Shown: positions 1 to 9,666 of the stretch, in pieces
Layout: the number at the start of each line of letters is the position of its first letter
Numbering within the stretch: position 1 is the first letter of the stretch
Source of the DNA: an uncultured Prochlorococcus sp.
GTDB taxonomy: Bacteria; Cyanobacteriota; Cyanobacteriia; PCC-6307; Cyanobiaceae
DNA length: 60,004 nt
Direction of reading: 5' to 3'
Assembly: GCA_902634795.1 (NCBI GenBank)
Contig: CACPLK010000004.1
Coordinates: 1-60,004, forward strand
Made by a program: the position numbers and the translations under genes
Notes under the pieces: model-generated
The model's database searches: none
What the model saw: the letters and a program-made list of their open reading frames with translations, nothing else
What the model was told of the DNA's origin: nothing

Positions 1-1678
1 GTGATTCAGCTGGTTCACAAGTTAGAAGATCTCCATTTGCAAAAACTTCATATGTTTGAGGGTCAACTTCTATTTTTGGTCTTGCATCATTGAGTTTCAT
101 AGATTGTTTAGATACTGTTCTTGTATCTTTAACGGCTGCAAAAGAACGTTCTAATTTTAATCGTTTTGGTACACCAGCATCTATTGCGGTTTCACTTAAA
201 AAAGTAAGGCACGTAGGATTCATCGCCTTTCCAAAGGCGGAAAACATTGGACGACCATGTACAGGTTGTGGAGTTGGAATTGAGGCGTTTGCATCTCCCA
301 TTTGAGCCCATGCGATTGAACCTCCTTTGATTACTAAGTCAGGTTTGATTCCAAAGAAGCCTGGTTTCCAAAGTACCAGGTCTGCTAGTTTGCCAACTTC
401 TATTGACCCAACATGACCACTGATTCCATGAGCTATCGCTGGATTAATAGTTACCTTTGAGATATATCTTTTGAGGCGATGATTATCATTCCTTTGATTA
501 TCCTCTGGTAAGGCTCCTCTTTGAACTTTCATTTTATGAGCAGTTTGGAAAGTTCTACTAATAACTTCTCCAACTCTTCCCATAGCCTGAGAGTCGCTAG
601 CAATAATAGAAAAGGCTCCCAAGTCGTGGAGTATGTCTTCAGCAGCAATAGTTTCACGACGTATTCTAGACTCTGCAAATGCAATATCCTCAGGGATTTT
701 TGGATCCAAATGATGGCAAACCATCAACATGTCTAAATGCTCTTCAAGAGTATTTAGAGTGAAAGGCCTAGTAGGATTTGTGCTGCTGGGAATCACATTA
801 GACTCTCCACAAATTTTGATAATGTCGGGAGCATGACCACCTCCTGCTCCTTCTGTATGAAAGGTATGAATTGTTCTCCCTTTTATTGCCCGAATCGTAT
901 CCTCAACAAAACCAGCTTCGTTTAGCGTATCTGTATGAATACAAACTTGTACGTCTAATTGATCTGCAACACTTAAGCATGAATCAATACAAGCTGGTGT
1001 TGTTCCCCAGTCTTCATGAAGTTTTAATCCACAAGCTCCAGCTCTTACTTGCTCTTCTAATGCTGCTTTATTAGTTGCATTGCCTTTCGCAAAGAATCCT
1101 AAATTAATAGGGAACCCCTCGGCTGATTGCAGCATCCTTGAGATGTGAAATGCTCCTGGCGTACATGTTGTTGCATTAGTACCTGTTGCTGGACCTGTCC
1201 CTCCTCCTAGCATTGTTGTAACACCACTAGCTAAAGCTGTTTCTATTTGTTGTGGACAGATAAAATGAATATGACTATCAATAGCTCCTGCAGTAATAAT
1301 GTTTCCTTCTCCTGCGATTGCTTCTGTACTGGCTCCTACAATAATGTTGACTCCTTCTTGAGTATCAGGATTGCCAGCTTTTCCAATTCCTGAGATTTTC
1401 CCGTCTTTAATGCCAATATCAGCTTTAACAATTCCCCACCAATCCAAAATTAGTGCATTTGTGATAACTGTATCTACTACTCCACTGTCTCTACTTTGTT
1501 GTGATTGTCCCATCCCATCACGAATAACTTTACCTCCACCAAATTTAATTTCGTCTCCATAGTGAGTATGATCCTGTTCAACTTCGAGTATTAAGTCTGT
1601 ATCTGCAAGTCTAATTCGATCCCCTTTAGTCGGACCATAAGTCTCTGCATAGGCTTGGCGAGAAATTTTGAAAGGCAT
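1..1678 (-). CDS. ureC: Urease alpha subunit (3' end outside window)
   Basis: Catalytic subunit of nickel urease, which hydrolyses urea to ammonia and carbamate. About 559 codons are visible and only the last few residues lie beyond base 1. The ATG at 1678 gives [17 protein letters not shown], a typical UreC start. Active-site elements are present: the HIH nickel ligands near residues 136-138, the lysine that is carbamylated in the family (GLKLHEDWG, about 219), the IHTDTLNE and [13 protein letters not shown] histidines, the flap histidine pair in MVCHHLD, and the ASDSQAMGR aspartate. It starts one base after the ureB stop, so the two are surely co-transcribed. Nothing suggests decay. Confidence 0.97.
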   Translation of the reverse strand, partial: MPFKISRQAYAETYGPTKGDRIRLADTDLILEVEQDHTHYGDEIKFGGGKVIRDGMGQSQQSRDSGVVDTVITNALILDWWGIVKADIGIKDGKISGIGKAGNPDTQEGVNIIVGASTEAIAGEGNIITAGAIDSHIHFICPQQIETALASGVTTMLGGGTGPATGTNATTCTPGAFHISRMLQSAEGFPINLGFFAKGNATNKAALEEQVRAGACGLKLHEDWGTTPACIDSCLSVADQLDVQVCIHTDTLNEAGFVEDTIRAIKGRTIHTFHTEGAGGGHAPDIIKICGESNVIPSSTNPTRPFTLNTLEEHLDMLMVCHHLDPKIPEDIAFAESRIRRETIAAEDILHDLGAFSIIASDSQAMGRVGEVISRTFQTAHKMKVQRGALPEDNQRNDNHRLKRYISKVTINPAIAHGISGHVGSIEVGKLADLVLWKPGFFGIKPDLVIKGGSIAWAQMGDANASIPTPQPVHGRPMFSAFGKAMNPTCLTFLSETAIDAGVPKRLKLERSFAAVKDTRTVSKQSMKLNDARPKIEVDPQTYEVFANGDLLTCEPAES

Positions 1679-1679
1679 T

Positions 1680-2000
1680 TTATTTTTGAAGTGAATCGTT
1701 TATAAGTCCGTTGAACCCAAAAATTTTACGGTCTCCTCCGTAAGGAACGAGATTTACTTCTCTTTGGTCACCTGGCTCAAATCTGATAGCAGTTCCAGCT
1801 GGTATGTCTAACCTTTTACCAAGAGATTTTTGACGGTCAAATTCTAAACCTCTATTAGACTCAAAGAAATGATAATGAGAGCCAATTTGAATTGGTCGAT
1901 CAGAAGTGTTAGCGACTTTTAGACTTGTGATTTCTCTTTCTTTATTGAGTTCAATAAAACCATCTTCGGTAATAAGTTCTCCAGGAATTAAATAAGACAT
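1680..2000 (-). CDS. ureB: Urease beta subunit
   Basis: Small structural subunit of urease, 106 residues, the normal length for a separate beta chain. The family pattern is clear: PGE near the start, the HYHFFE block around residues 43-48, and the C-terminal VPYGG and GFNGL. It lies between ureA (8-base gap) and ureC (1-base gap) in a leftward operon, ureD-ureA-ureB-ureC. Bacteria of this kind keep alpha, beta and gamma chains separate. Confidence 0.97.
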   Translation of the reverse strand: MSYLIPGELITEDGFIELNKEREITSLKVANTSDRPIQIGSHYHFFESNRGLEFDRQKSLGKRLDIPAGTAIRFEPGDQREVNLVPYGGDRKIFGFNGLINDSLQK

Positions 2001-2008
2001 AATTGTAG

Positions 2009-2311
2009 TTAGCTAATTGGATTGTGAAGTGTTACCAGCTTTGTTCCATCTGGAAAAACAGCTTCTATTTGAACTTCATGGATTAGTTCGGGCACACCTT
2101 CCATGACTTGTTCTTTTGTTAACCATGTGGTTCCTTCGTTCATTAAGGTTGAGACACTCTTTCCATCTCTAGCACCTTCAAGAACTTGAAAGCTAAGCCA
2201 AGCAACGGCTTCGGGATGATTTAATTTTAAACCCCTATTTAATCTTCGCTCTGCCAAAAGAGCAGCGGTCACTACAAGTAATTTGTCTTTTTCTTGAGGG
2301 CTTAAGTACAT
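2009..2311 (-). CDS. ureA: Urease gamma subunit
   Basis: Gamma subunit of urease, 100 residues, matching the usual length. It begins [13 protein letters not shown] and contains the family stretches [18 protein letters not shown] and the C-terminal [14 protein letters not shown]. It assembles with UreB and UreC into the apo-enzyme. It follows ureD by 49 bases and precedes ureB by 8 bases. Confidence 0.97.
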   Translation of the reverse strand: MYLSPQEKDKLLVVTAALLAERRLNRGLKLNHPEAVAWLSFQVLEGARDGKSVSTLMNEGTTWLTKEQVMEGVPELIHEVQIEAVFPDGTKLVTLHNPIS

Positions 2312-2360
2312 TTTTTAATAGTTAGAAATTCACTTTACTAGCAAAGAAATGCTTAAAAGT

Positions 2361-3284
2361 TCATGATGGACATTTTGTATCTGTTAATGGATCCTCTTGC
2401 ATTGGCCAAATCCTCATGTATTCAGGCATGCTTAAGTTCCTGAAAACTCTCGTAAGACTCCAAACTCTATAAAACCAAAACCGAGCTGATTGAGTTGATG
2501 AGCCTGTATACCTCGCTGATATTCCATTTTCAAGAAGACTGCAAGTCATGAATCCTTCAAGTCCATATCTTTGTTGTTGGCATTTTATTAGTAAATCGGA
2601 TAAATCTTTTTGGTTTTTGCCTTTAGGTGTTATCCAAGTTAAAGATCCAAATACTGGTTGGTTTTCTAAACCATGAATTGATTTTAGAGCTTCTCCAGAT
2701 AGCTCTAATCGATCACTAAATTCATAATGTTTACCTTGAGGATTTTCCCTGAAAATTTCCAAAGATGATCTCCATACTCCACTTCCAAGTTCTTCTCCTG
2801 CCGCAGTTCGTCCTAGGCGGACCAAATCAACACATAAAAAGCTTGATGAGGGATCAAGATTAACTGTAATATTTTGTTCGAAAAGACCTCCCTGATAAAT
2901 AATTAATTCTTGAGGTATCCACTCAAAGTCAGCATTTTTTTTAATCTGAAAATAACATTTTTGATTAGCCCATCTCCCTTGCGGATTTAATTTTGACCTA
3001 CCTCTGCTTCCATAAACTTTTTGGGCTGCTACAGAAGAACATATAGCACTGCTATCTTCTTCAGCGTCTACATTTATTGTTAGTTGATCACCGCCAACAA
3101 TGCCTCCAGCACTATGGAGAATTGGTATTTCACATCTTCCATCTTTTTTATCATTGAACACTCTCATTAATTTTAATGGAGCAGTGCATTTTGCTTGATG
3201 AATTGTTTTGAGACTATCTATCCTTTTAAGACTTGACTTTTTGAAAAGCCTTAGATCACAAGTCCCATGCCATTGAGATGTCAT
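2361..3284 (-). CDS. ureD: Urease accessory protein UreD
   Basis: Scaffold protein that binds apo-urease and, with UreF and UreG, allows nickel insertion. It has 307 residues. Family features include HSAGGIVGGDQL near residues 57-68, VAAQKVYGS, and the WIPQELIIYQGG stretch. It is the first gene of the leftward ureDABC group and starts about 100 bases from the divergent ureE, so the two halves of the urease locus share one control region. Confidence 0.93.
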   Translation of the reverse strand: MTSQWHGTCDLRLFKKSSLKRIDSLKTIHQAKCTAPLKLMRVFNDKKDGRCEIPILHSAGGIVGGDQLTINVDAEEDSSAICSSVAAQKVYGSRGRSKLNPQGRWANQKCYFQIKKNADFEWIPQELIIYQGGLFEQNITVNLDPSSSFLCVDLVRLGRTAAGEELGSGVWRSSLEIFRENPQGKHYEFSDRLELSGEALKSIHGLENQPVFGSLTWITPKGKNQKDLSDLLIKCQQQRYGLEGFMTCSLLENGISARYTGSSTQSARFWFYRVWSLTRVFRNLSMPEYMRIWPMQEDPLTDTKCPS

Positions 3285-3386
3285 TGTATGGTTGTATCGA
3301 TTGTGCTCATTTAGTATTGAGAAAATAATAAATGTCTTATGAGGCAGGTATAACCTATAAAATTTAGATCTAAAAAAAATTGAAGC
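3285..3386. promoter_or_regulatory. Divergent ureD / ureE control region
   Basis: A 102-base AT-rich spacer between the two diverging urease operons must hold both promoters. A TATAAC and a TATAAA stretch at about 3352-3362 could serve as -10 elements for ureE. No exact NtcA site (GTA-N8-TAC) was found by eye here, unlike upstream of urtA. Confidence 0.4.
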
Positions 3387-3827
3387 TTGTCACACGAATT
3401 AATCTATCTCACAGAGAGAATTAGTGCTCAAGTTATAGAACATAGTCTTCGACTTCCCTTGTCAGCAAAAGAGAGGACTCAACTTCGGGGCATGAGATCA
3501 ACATTAGATGGAATTGATGTTATTTTAAATTTGCCTAGAGGAGGCGGTAGATTAATGCCTGGAGAGGTATTGAAAAGTGATAATTCACAAGTTTTTGTCA
3601 CCATAGAGGCGGCTCAAGAAGATCTAATAAGAATTAGTTCAGAAAATAGATTGAAATTATTAAAAGCTGCATATCATTTAGGTAATAGACATGTTGAGAT
3701 TGAATTGCATGATAAAGAGTTATATTTACTCAATGATTTAGTTATGAAAAAGATGTTAGAAAGACAAGGATTTTTAATAGAAAATTTTAAAAGACCTTTC
3801 GCTCCAGAGACTGGTGCTTATGAGTAG
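3387..3827 (+). CDS. ureE: Urease accessory protein UreE
   Basis: Nickel-carrying metallochaperone for urease assembly, 146 residues. The sequence has the UreE N-terminal beta domain (SAKERTQLRGMRSTLDG, then LPRGGGRLMPGEVL) and the C-terminal binding fold with AAYHLGNRHVEIEL, which contains the conserved metal-site histidine of the family. It lacks the long His-rich tail seen in some UreE proteins. The frame opens with TTG at 3387 and no nearby ATG fits the family length. It begins the ureEFG operon. Confidence 0.92.
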   Translation: MSHELIYLTERISAQVIEHSLRLPLSAKERTQLRGMRSTLDGIDVILNLPRGGGRLMPGEVLKSDNSQVFVTIEAAQEDLIRISSENRLKLLKAAYHLGNRHVEIELHDKELYLLNDLVMKKMLERQGFLIENFKRPFAPETGAYE

Positions 3828-3848
3828 AAAGTTTGATTAACTTCGTTC

Positions 3849-4520
3849 ATGAAACTTGAGTTTTTACAATTAATCAGTCCATCACTACCAGTTGGCGCTT
3901 TCAGTTACTCAGAAGGATTGGAGTGGCTGGTTCAAAATAAAAAAGTATCTGATGAGAAAAGCCTTTTCAATTGGATTGAAAGTGAACTATCTAGAGGCCA
4001 GATAACAATTGAGGCAAGCTCAATTTCTCACATAATGAGAGATTTAATCAATTGGAATGATTATAAAGATGTTGAATATAAGTTAATTATTGATGAGTGG
4101 AATTCTTGGCTTAGTTCACTAAGAGATTCTCCAGATGTTAGATCTCAACAAATACAAATGGGTGAATCTCTATTACAGCTTCTCATTGATCTTGATCATC
4201 CGCTTCCTGGTAATGAAAAGAAATTGATATGGCCGATAGCCTGGGCTTGGGCTGGAGTTAGCTGGGATATATCTGAAATTGATTTAGTGGAAGGATTTTT
4301 ATATAGTTGGGTCGCTAATCAATTGAGTGCAGCGTTAAGACTATTGTCATTAGGACCCACAAAAGCTCAACAGCTTCAAAAAAAATCACTATTGCTTATT
4401 AAGTCTCAAGCAAGTTTCTTATTGAAACAGAATCCTAAAGAAATTTGGGTTAGTGATGTTGGTGCGATCATGGCCCAACAATCGCATGTAGAACTTTATT
4501 CAAGATTATTTAGAAGCTAA
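3849..4520 (+). CDS. ureF: Urease accessory protein UreF
   Basis: All-helical partner of UreD and UreG in urease activation, 223 residues. Family marks are [17 protein letters not shown] near residues 10-26, and a C-terminal section with [14 protein letters not shown]. Its TAA stop shares one base with the ureG start (4518-4522), indicating translational coupling. In other bacteria UreF acts as a fidelity checkpoint for nickel loading. Confidence 0.95.
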   Translation: MKLEFLQLISPSLPVGAFSYSEGLEWLVQNKKVSDEKSLFNWIESELSRGQITIEASSISHIMRDLINWNDYKDVEYKLIIDEWNSWLSSLRDSPDVRSQQIQMGESLLQLLIDLDHPLPGNEKKLIWPIAWAWAGVSWDISEIDLVEGFLYSWVANQLSAALRLLSLGPTKAQQLQKKSLLLIKSQASFLLKQNPKEIWVSDVGAIMAQQSHVELYSRLFRS

Positions 4521-5119
4521 TGGAAAGTAAATTGAGAGTTGGCATAGCTGGTCCAGTAGGATCTGGTAAAACGGCTATTATTCAGAGACTATGTGAAAAC
4601 CTTAAAGACCACTTTGAGATTGCAGTAGTAACAAATGATATCTACACTCAAGAAGATGCAAAGTTTTTAACTAATTCAAAGGCTTTAGCACCTGAACGTA
4701 TCAAAGGAGTTGAAACTGGAGGATGTCCGCATACAGCTATAAGAGAAGATTGTTCTATTAATAGAATTGCTGTTGAAGAATTAGAACATAAATTTACAGC
4801 TTTAGATTTAGTATTTGTTGAAAGTGGTGGCGATAATCTTTCTGCTAGTTTTAGCCCTGAGTTGGTCGACATATGTATATACATAATCGATGTCGCAGCT
4901 GGAGATAAGATCCCCAGGAAAGGCGGCCCAGGAATCACACGTTCAGATTTATTGGTGATCAATAAGATTGACCTTGCTGAAATGGTTGGAGCAAACTTGA
5001 AAATAATGGAGAGGGATACTCTATTAATGAGAAAAAATCTTCCCTGGTGCTTTACCAATACCAAAACAGGGGAGGGAATAAAAACAATCGAGGATTTTTT
5101 GTGTAATCAGATACTTTAA
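4520..5119 (+). CDS. ureG: Urease accessory GTPase UreG
   Basis: SIMIBI-class GTPase that powers nickel delivery to urease, 199 residues. P-loop GPVGSGKT lies at residues 11-18, followed by the nickel-binding CPH motif in [13 protein letters not shown], the VESGGDNL switch, and NKIDLA as the guanine-specificity motif. It overlaps ureF by one base and ends the ureEFG operon; urtA follows after about 150 bases that contain an NtcA-type site. Confidence 0.97.
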   Translation: MESKLRVGIAGPVGSGKTAIIQRLCENLKDHFEIAVVTNDIYTQEDAKFLTNSKALAPERIKGVETGGCPHTAIREDCSINRIAVEELEHKFTALDLVFVESGGDNLSASFSPELVDICIYIIDVAAGDKIPRKGGPGITRSDLLVINKIDLAEMVGANLKIMERDTLLMRKNLPWCFTNTKTGEGIKTIEDFLCNQIL

Positions 5120-5131
5120 TCTCGAAAGAAG

Positions 5132-5145
5132 GTATCTATTCATAC
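5132..5145 (+). promoter_or_regulatory. NtcA-type binding site upstream of urtA
   Basis: GTATCTATTCATAC matches the NtcA consensus GTA-N8-TAC exactly. It lies 126 bases before the urtA ATG. A TAGCTAAAT stretch begins at 5171, 25 bases downstream, near the spacing expected for the -10 element of NtcA-activated promoters. Urea transporter genes are known NtcA targets in cyanobacteria, so activation under nitrogen limitation is likely. Use in this strain is inferred. Confidence 0.75.
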
Positions 5146-5270
5146 AAAAACTTATCTTCGTTTACTGAAATAGCTAAATTAGTCTCATTCGCTACAAAAA
5201 GAGGTGTGTTCAGTTGGATACTTTCCCTAAACCCCAAGGTGGGCTCAAAACTAAATTTAGTTAGTAATTC

Positions 5271-6548
5271 ATGAAGCTTTCAAAGCGCATTTTTGCAGGC
5301 CTAGCTACTGCCTCATTGGCCGTAACTGTTACTGCTTGTGGTGGATCAGATTCCTCAGGTAACTTTGATGACACCGTAACTGTTGGAATTCTCCATTCTC
5401 TATCTGGGACAATGGCAATCTCCGAATCAACTCTTGTTGATACAGAGAAAATGGCTATTGAGGAGATCAATGCAGCTGGTGGTGTAACAGTCGATGGTAA
5501 AAGCTATAAAATCGAGTACATCGTTGAAGATGGTGCTTCAGATTGGCCTACCTTTGCTGAAAAATCTAAAAAGTTAATTGACCAGGATGGAGTACCAGTT
5601 GTCTTTGGTGGCTGGACATCTGCAAGTCGTAAGGCAATGCTTCCGGTCTATGAATCTAAAGATGCATTCCTTTATTACCCCATTCAATATGAGGCACAAG
5701 AGTGCTCGAATAATATTTTCTATACCGGGGCGACTCCTAATCAGCAATCTGAGCCTGCTACAGATTTCATGTACAAACGCTCACCAGCTGCTGGAGGAGA
5801 TTTCTTCTTAGTTGGTTCTGATTATGTTTTCCCAAGAACTTCCAATACAATTACTAAAGCTCAGGTTAAACAACTTGGCGGTAAAGTTGTAGGCGAAGAT
5901 TACCTTCCTTTGGGTAATACAGAAGTAGCTCCTATTATCTCCAAGATTAAAGTTGCTCTTCCTGATGGTGGAATCATCGTTAACACTTTGAACGGTGACC
6001 AAAACGTTGCTTTCTTCAAACAAATCCAGGACGCAGGAATTACTCCTTCCAATGGTTATTACGTAATGAACTACTCCATTGCGGAAGAAGAGATTAGTAC
6101 AATTGGACCTGAGTTCCTTGAGGGCCACTATGGTGCTTGGAACTACATGATGTCTATTGATACTCCAGCCTCTAAGAAATTTGCTAAGAGCTTTAAGAAG
6201 AGATGGGGTAGTGATCGTGTTGTGGCTGATCCTCAAGAATCTGCTTATAACATGGTTTATCTTTGGAAGCAGGCAGTTGAAGATGCAGGAACATTTGATG
6301 ACAATGCGGTTAGAGAAGCATTGGTGGGGCAGACATTTGATGCTCCTCAAGGGCCAGTAGAAGTTATGGCAAATCATCACCTATCTCAAACAGTGAGAAT
6401 CGGTGAAATCAACTCAGAGGGTGGATTTACGATCCTTGAAGAAACAGGAGTAGTTGAACCACAAGCATGGAACCAAAAACATCCAAGTTCAAAAGGTTTC
6501 GCTTGTGATTGGACTGATCCTAAGAAAGGTGAAAAATATAGGATGTGA
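5271..6548 (+). CDS. urtA: Urea ABC transporter, substrate-binding protein
   Basis: Periplasmic urea-binding component, 425 residues. It has a lipoprotein-like signal sequence (positive MKLSKR, hydrophobic stretch, VTACGG with the cysteine near residue 23), followed by a type I periplasmic-binding fold with VTVGILHSLSGTMAISE and AAGGVTVDGKSY. It is in the branched-chain amino-acid/urea family, and placement next to urease and before UrtBCDE makes urea the clear substrate. A strong hairpin follows the gene, as often seen when binding protein is made in excess over the permease. Confidence 0.96.
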   Translation: MKLSKRIFAGLATASLAVTVTACGGSDSSGNFDDTVTVGILHSLSGTMAISESTLVDTEKMAIEEINAAGGVTVDGKSYKIEYIVEDGASDWPTFAEKSKKLIDQDGVPVVFGGWTSASRKAMLPVYESKDAFLYYPIQYEAQECSNNIFYTGATPNQQSEPATDFMYKRSPAAGGDFFLVGSDYVFPRTSNTITKAQVKQLGGKVVGEDYLPLGNTEVAPIISKIKVALPDGGIIVNTLNGDQNVAFFKQIQDAGITPSNGYYVMNYSIAEEEISTIGPEFLEGHYGAWNYMMSIDTPASKKFAKSFKKRWGSDRVVADPQESAYNMVYLWKQAVEDAGTFDDNAVREALVGQTFDAPQGPVEVMANHHLSQTVRIGEINSEGGFTILEETGVVEPQAWNQKHPSSKGFACDWTDPKKGEKYRM

Positions 6549-6576
6549 TTATATTTTTGACTTATAAATAGATTCT

Positions 6577-6602
6577 AATAAGGAGCCTTTAGGCTCCTTA
6601 TT
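6577..6602 (+). terminator. Hairpin between urtA and urtB
   Basis: Perfect 11-bp inverted repeat (arms 6577-6587 and 6592-6602, loop TTTA), GC-rich near the loop and followed by TCTTT. It looks like an intrinsic terminator or 3' stabilising stem of the urtA message, letting a fraction of transcripts continue into urtBCDE. Partial read-through is inference. Confidence 0.7.
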
Positions 6603-6625
6603 TCTTTAAAAAAACAACCAAGCTA

Positions 6626-7783
6626 GTGCAACTTTTTCTTGAAAGCCTCTTTAATGGCGTTGCTATTGGCTCAGTTTTGCTTGTCGCAGCACTGGGACTA
6701 GCAATTGTCTTCGGTTTAATGGGTGTCATCAATCTTGCTCATGGGGAATTGATGATGCTTGGTGCTTATTCAACATACATAACCCAATTAATTTTCAAAC
6801 AAGTTTCTTTTTTAAAACCTTTTTATGATTCATATGTCATAGTTGCAATTGGGATTGCTTTTTTAGTTAGCGGAACAGTTGGGATTCTTTTAGAACGAAC
6901 GGTTATTAGACGTCTCTATGGAAGTCCTCTTGAAACACTTCTAGCTACATGGGGAGTGAGCCTAATCCTACAACAATTTGTTAGAAGCGTTCCGCTGGCC
7001 TATGCAAGTGGTTTGGTGATAGCACTTTTCTTTGGATTATTTTCACCATTATTTATTTCGGATGACTTACTTCATGGTGCAAAAGGTAAATTAATAAGAG
7101 CATCTACTTGGGGATTCTCAGCGTTATTGGGTGTCGCAACAGGAGGTATTTTATCTTCTTTAGTAAGTAAACTTAGTCGTGCTAGTGCAAGGAATGTTGA
7201 CGTTACAGCTCCTTCTTGGATGAGAGGTGGAATTGATTTTGTTGGAATTACTTTTCCTAAAACTCGTCTTTTAATAATCCTTATTACCTTGATATCTGTT
7301 TTAATAGTCATTTTCTTTCTTGATAAAACAGCTTGGGGAATAAGAATTAGAGCAGTAACTCAAAATAGACCTATGAGTGATTGTTTAGGTATATCAACAG
7401 AAACAGTAGATATTATTACTTTTGGAATTGGATCTGGTTTGGCTGGTGTCGCAGGAGTTGCGGTTTCACTTCTTGGCTCTGTGGGACCAAATGTTGGTGG
7501 AAATTACATAGTGGGATGTTTTATGGTTGTCGTTCTTGGTGGAGTGGGCAATTTGTTAGGCACAATCCTTGCTTCTTTCTCGATTGGAATAATGACCGAT
7601 TTGATAGGAGCAGGACGACTCCTGACCATTTGGCCAGAGATGCCATCTCCTCTTTATTCAACAATAGATTTTTTTGCGACAACAAGCATGGCTAGAGTAA
7701 TGATATTTGCTCTAATAGTTATATTCCTTCAATTCAGACCAACTGGGATGTTCCCCCAAAAAGGAAGAATGGTGGAGTCCTGA
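6626..7783 (+). CDS. urtB: Urea ABC transporter permease UrtB
   Basis: Inner-membrane permease of the LivH type, 385 residues with many hydrophobic helices. The N-terminus (LFNGVAIGSVLLVAALGLAI, then GLMGVINLAHGELMMLGAYS) is diagnostic for the family. The extra central segment (about residues 140-205) is consistent with UrtB being longer than amino-acid LivH. It starts with GTG at 6626, directly after the urtA hairpin, and ends 3 bases before urtC. Confidence 0.95.
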   Translation: MQLFLESLFNGVAIGSVLLVAALGLAIVFGLMGVINLAHGELMMLGAYSTYITQLIFKQVSFLKPFYDSYVIVAIGIAFLVSGTVGILLERTVIRRLYGSPLETLLATWGVSLILQQFVRSVPLAYASGLVIALFFGLFSPLFISDDLLHGAKGKLIRASTWGFSALLGVATGGILSSLVSKLSRASARNVDVTAPSWMRGGIDFVGITFPKTRLLIILITLISVLIVIFFLDKTAWGIRIRAVTQNRPMSDCLGISTETVDIITFGIGSGLAGVAGVAVSLLGSVGPNVGGNYIVGCFMVVVLGGVGNLLGTILASFSIGIMTDLIGAGRLLTIWPEMPSPLYSTIDFFATTSMARVMIFALIVIFLQFRPTGMFPQKGRMVES

Positions 7784-7786
7784 TTT

Positions 7787-8914
7787 ATGAGTATTTTTTC
7801 TACAAAAAAAAGTTGGATTAACCTAACTATTTGGGTGTTAATCATTGCTTTAATTATTGCTGCACCATCAGTACTTCCTGTTTTTAGATTAAATCTCTTA
7901 GGAAGATATTTGTCTCTTGCAATAGTAGCTCTTGGGGTTGATTTGATTTGGGGATTCACAGGGATGTTGAGTTTAGGTCAAGGAATTTTCTTTGCTCTTG
8001 GTGGATATTGCGCTGCAATGTTCCTCCAATTGAATAGTGCAGGAGAATTCCCAAATGGTATTCCCGAGTTTTTTGGTTTGTATGGAGTTGAAAAACTTCC
8101 TTTCTTCTGGGAACCATTTAAAAGTTCAATTTTTACTCTTATTTCCATTTGGTTGTTACCGGCAATAATTGCTGGTCTTCTTGGGTATCTAGTTTTTAGA
8201 AATAGAATTAAAGGTGTTTATTTTTCAATTCTTACACAAGCAGCTCTTTTAGTTTTCTTCAATTTCTTTAATGGTCAACAGAAATTGATTAATGGAACAA
8301 ATGGTCTAAAAACAGACGTGACTCAACTTTTTGGACAAATGGTAGGTTCAGAAATAATGCAAAGATGGTTTTTTTGGATAACAGCGATTTTAGTAATATT
8401 TGCATGGTTTTTTGCGCGGTGGATTGTTCGAGATAGATTTGGAAATATTCTTATAGGAATTAGAGACGATGAAGCTCGAGTACGTTTTACTGGATATAAT
8501 CCAGTAATTTTTAAAACAATAATTTTTTCAATAGCAGGAGGATTAGCTGGTGTTTCAGGGGCTTTGTATACAGTTCAATCTGGAATAGTGTCTCCTCAAT
8601 TTATGACCGTTCCTTTCTCTATAGAAATGGTTATTTGGGTTGCCGTGGGAGGTAGAGGAACTTTATTAGGGGCAATTCTTGGAGCTGTTTTAATTAATTA
8701 TGCAAAAAGTTTGGTGAGTGAAGCATTACCAGCAAGCTGGATGTTTATTCAAGGTGGATTATTTATTCTTGTTGTAACAGCTCTTCCAGAAGGGGTACTA
8801 GGATGGATAAGAACAGGTGGTCCAAAGAAATTACTTTTTTTAATAGGGATTAATAAAAAACTAGAGACATATCCAAGTCTTGAAGTTAATGAACAAGGTG
8901 AGGTGAAATCATGA
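7787..8914 (+). CDS. urtC: Urea ABC transporter permease UrtC
   Basis: Second permease subunit, LivM type, 375 residues. Visible family features are DLIWGFTGMLSLGQGIFFALGGY near residues 52-74 and the cytoplasmic coupling segment LIGIRDDEARVRFTGYNP near residues 222-239. It pairs with UrtB to form the membrane channel. The stop overlaps the urtD start in an ATGA junction at 8911. Confidence 0.95.
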   Translation: MSIFSTKKSWINLTIWVLIIALIIAAPSVLPVFRLNLLGRYLSLAIVALGVDLIWGFTGMLSLGQGIFFALGGYCAAMFLQLNSAGEFPNGIPEFFGLYGVEKLPFFWEPFKSSIFTLISIWLLPAIIAGLLGYLVFRNRIKGVYFSILTQAALLVFFNFFNGQQKLINGTNGLKTDVTQLFGQMVGSEIMQRWFFWITAILVIFAWFFARWIVRDRFGNILIGIRDDEARVRFTGYNPVIFKTIIFSIAGGLAGVSGALYTVQSGIVSPQFMTVPFSIEMVIWVAVGGRGTLLGAILGAVLINYAKSLVSEALPASWMFIQGGLFILVVTALPEGVLGWIRTGGPKKLLFLIGINKKLETYPSLEVNEQGEVKS

Positions 8915-9666
8915 ATTCTCCATTGCTAGAGCTAAAGCAAATTTCAGTTAGTTTTGAAGGATTTCTTGCCCTCAGAGATCTTGATCTGGCTTTGAATCAA
9001 GGCGAGCTTAGAGCAGTTATTGGACCCAATGGTGCAGGTAAAACTACATTTTTAGATGTAATTACTGGAAAAGTAGCACCTACAAAGGGGGATGTGATTT
9101 TTAAAGAAAAATCGTTGCTTGGTCAAAAAGAGTTTCGTATAGCAAGGAAAGGGATTGGAAGAAAATTTCAAAGTCCTAGGATATTTGAGAATTTATCTGT
9201 ACAAGAAAATTTAGCACTATCAGTTAGTAGACCTAAAACTCCTTTTTCATTATTAATTAATAGTTTAAAGGTTAAGCATTTAGATCAAATTCAACATTTG
9301 ATGAGTATTGTCAACCTTCAATCAAAAGCCAATATCCGGGCTGGATCGCTTTCTCATGGTCAAAAACAATGGCTTGAGATAGCGATGCTGGTTGGACAAG
9401 ACCCTGATCTTTTACTTGTTGATGAACCTGTAGCTGGTTTGACTGATGAAGAAACAGATTTAACTGCTGATCTTCTTAAATCTTTAGCTGGCGATCATAC
9501 TGTATTAGTCATTGATCATGATATGGAATTTATTCGTAGACTTGATTGTCCTGTTAGTGTTTTGCATCAAGGGCATGTATTGAAAGAGGGATCAATGAGC
9601 GACATACAAAAAGATCCTTTAGTGATAGAGGTTTATCTAGGAAAATCTGAGGAGGAAGAAGAATGA
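8911..9666 (+). CDS. urtD: Urea ABC transporter ATPase UrtD
   Basis: One of two ATPase subunits, LivG type, 251 residues. Walker A is GPNGAGKTT around residues 38-46. The signature motif reads LSHGQKQWLE rather than LSGGQ, a variation usual for UrtD. Walker B is LLLVDEPVAGL, and the switch histidine lies in VIDHDMEFI. It overlaps urtC and urtE by four bases each, so the three are translationally coupled. Confidence 0.95.
   Translation: MNSPLLELKQISVSFEGFLALRDLDLALNQGELRAVIGPNGAGKTTFLDVITGKVAPTKGDVIFKEKSLLGQKEFRIARKGIGRKFQSPRIFENLSVQENLALSVSRPKTPFSLLINSLKVKHLDQIQHLMSIVNLQSKANIRAGSLSHGQKQWLEIAMLVGQDPDLLLVDEPVAGLTDEETDLTADLLKSLAGDHTVLVIDHDMEFIRRLDCPVSVLHQGHVLKEGSMSDIQKDPLVIEVYLGKSEEEEE

Noticed and set aside
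4648-5064. 138-codon leftward frame opposite ureG
   Set aside because: Lies fully inside ureG, which has all family motifs.
5808-6380. 190-codon leftward frame opposite urtA
   Set aside because: urtA is unmistakable across this stretch, and the antisense product is Cys/His/Asn-rich without any domain; typical antisense shadow.
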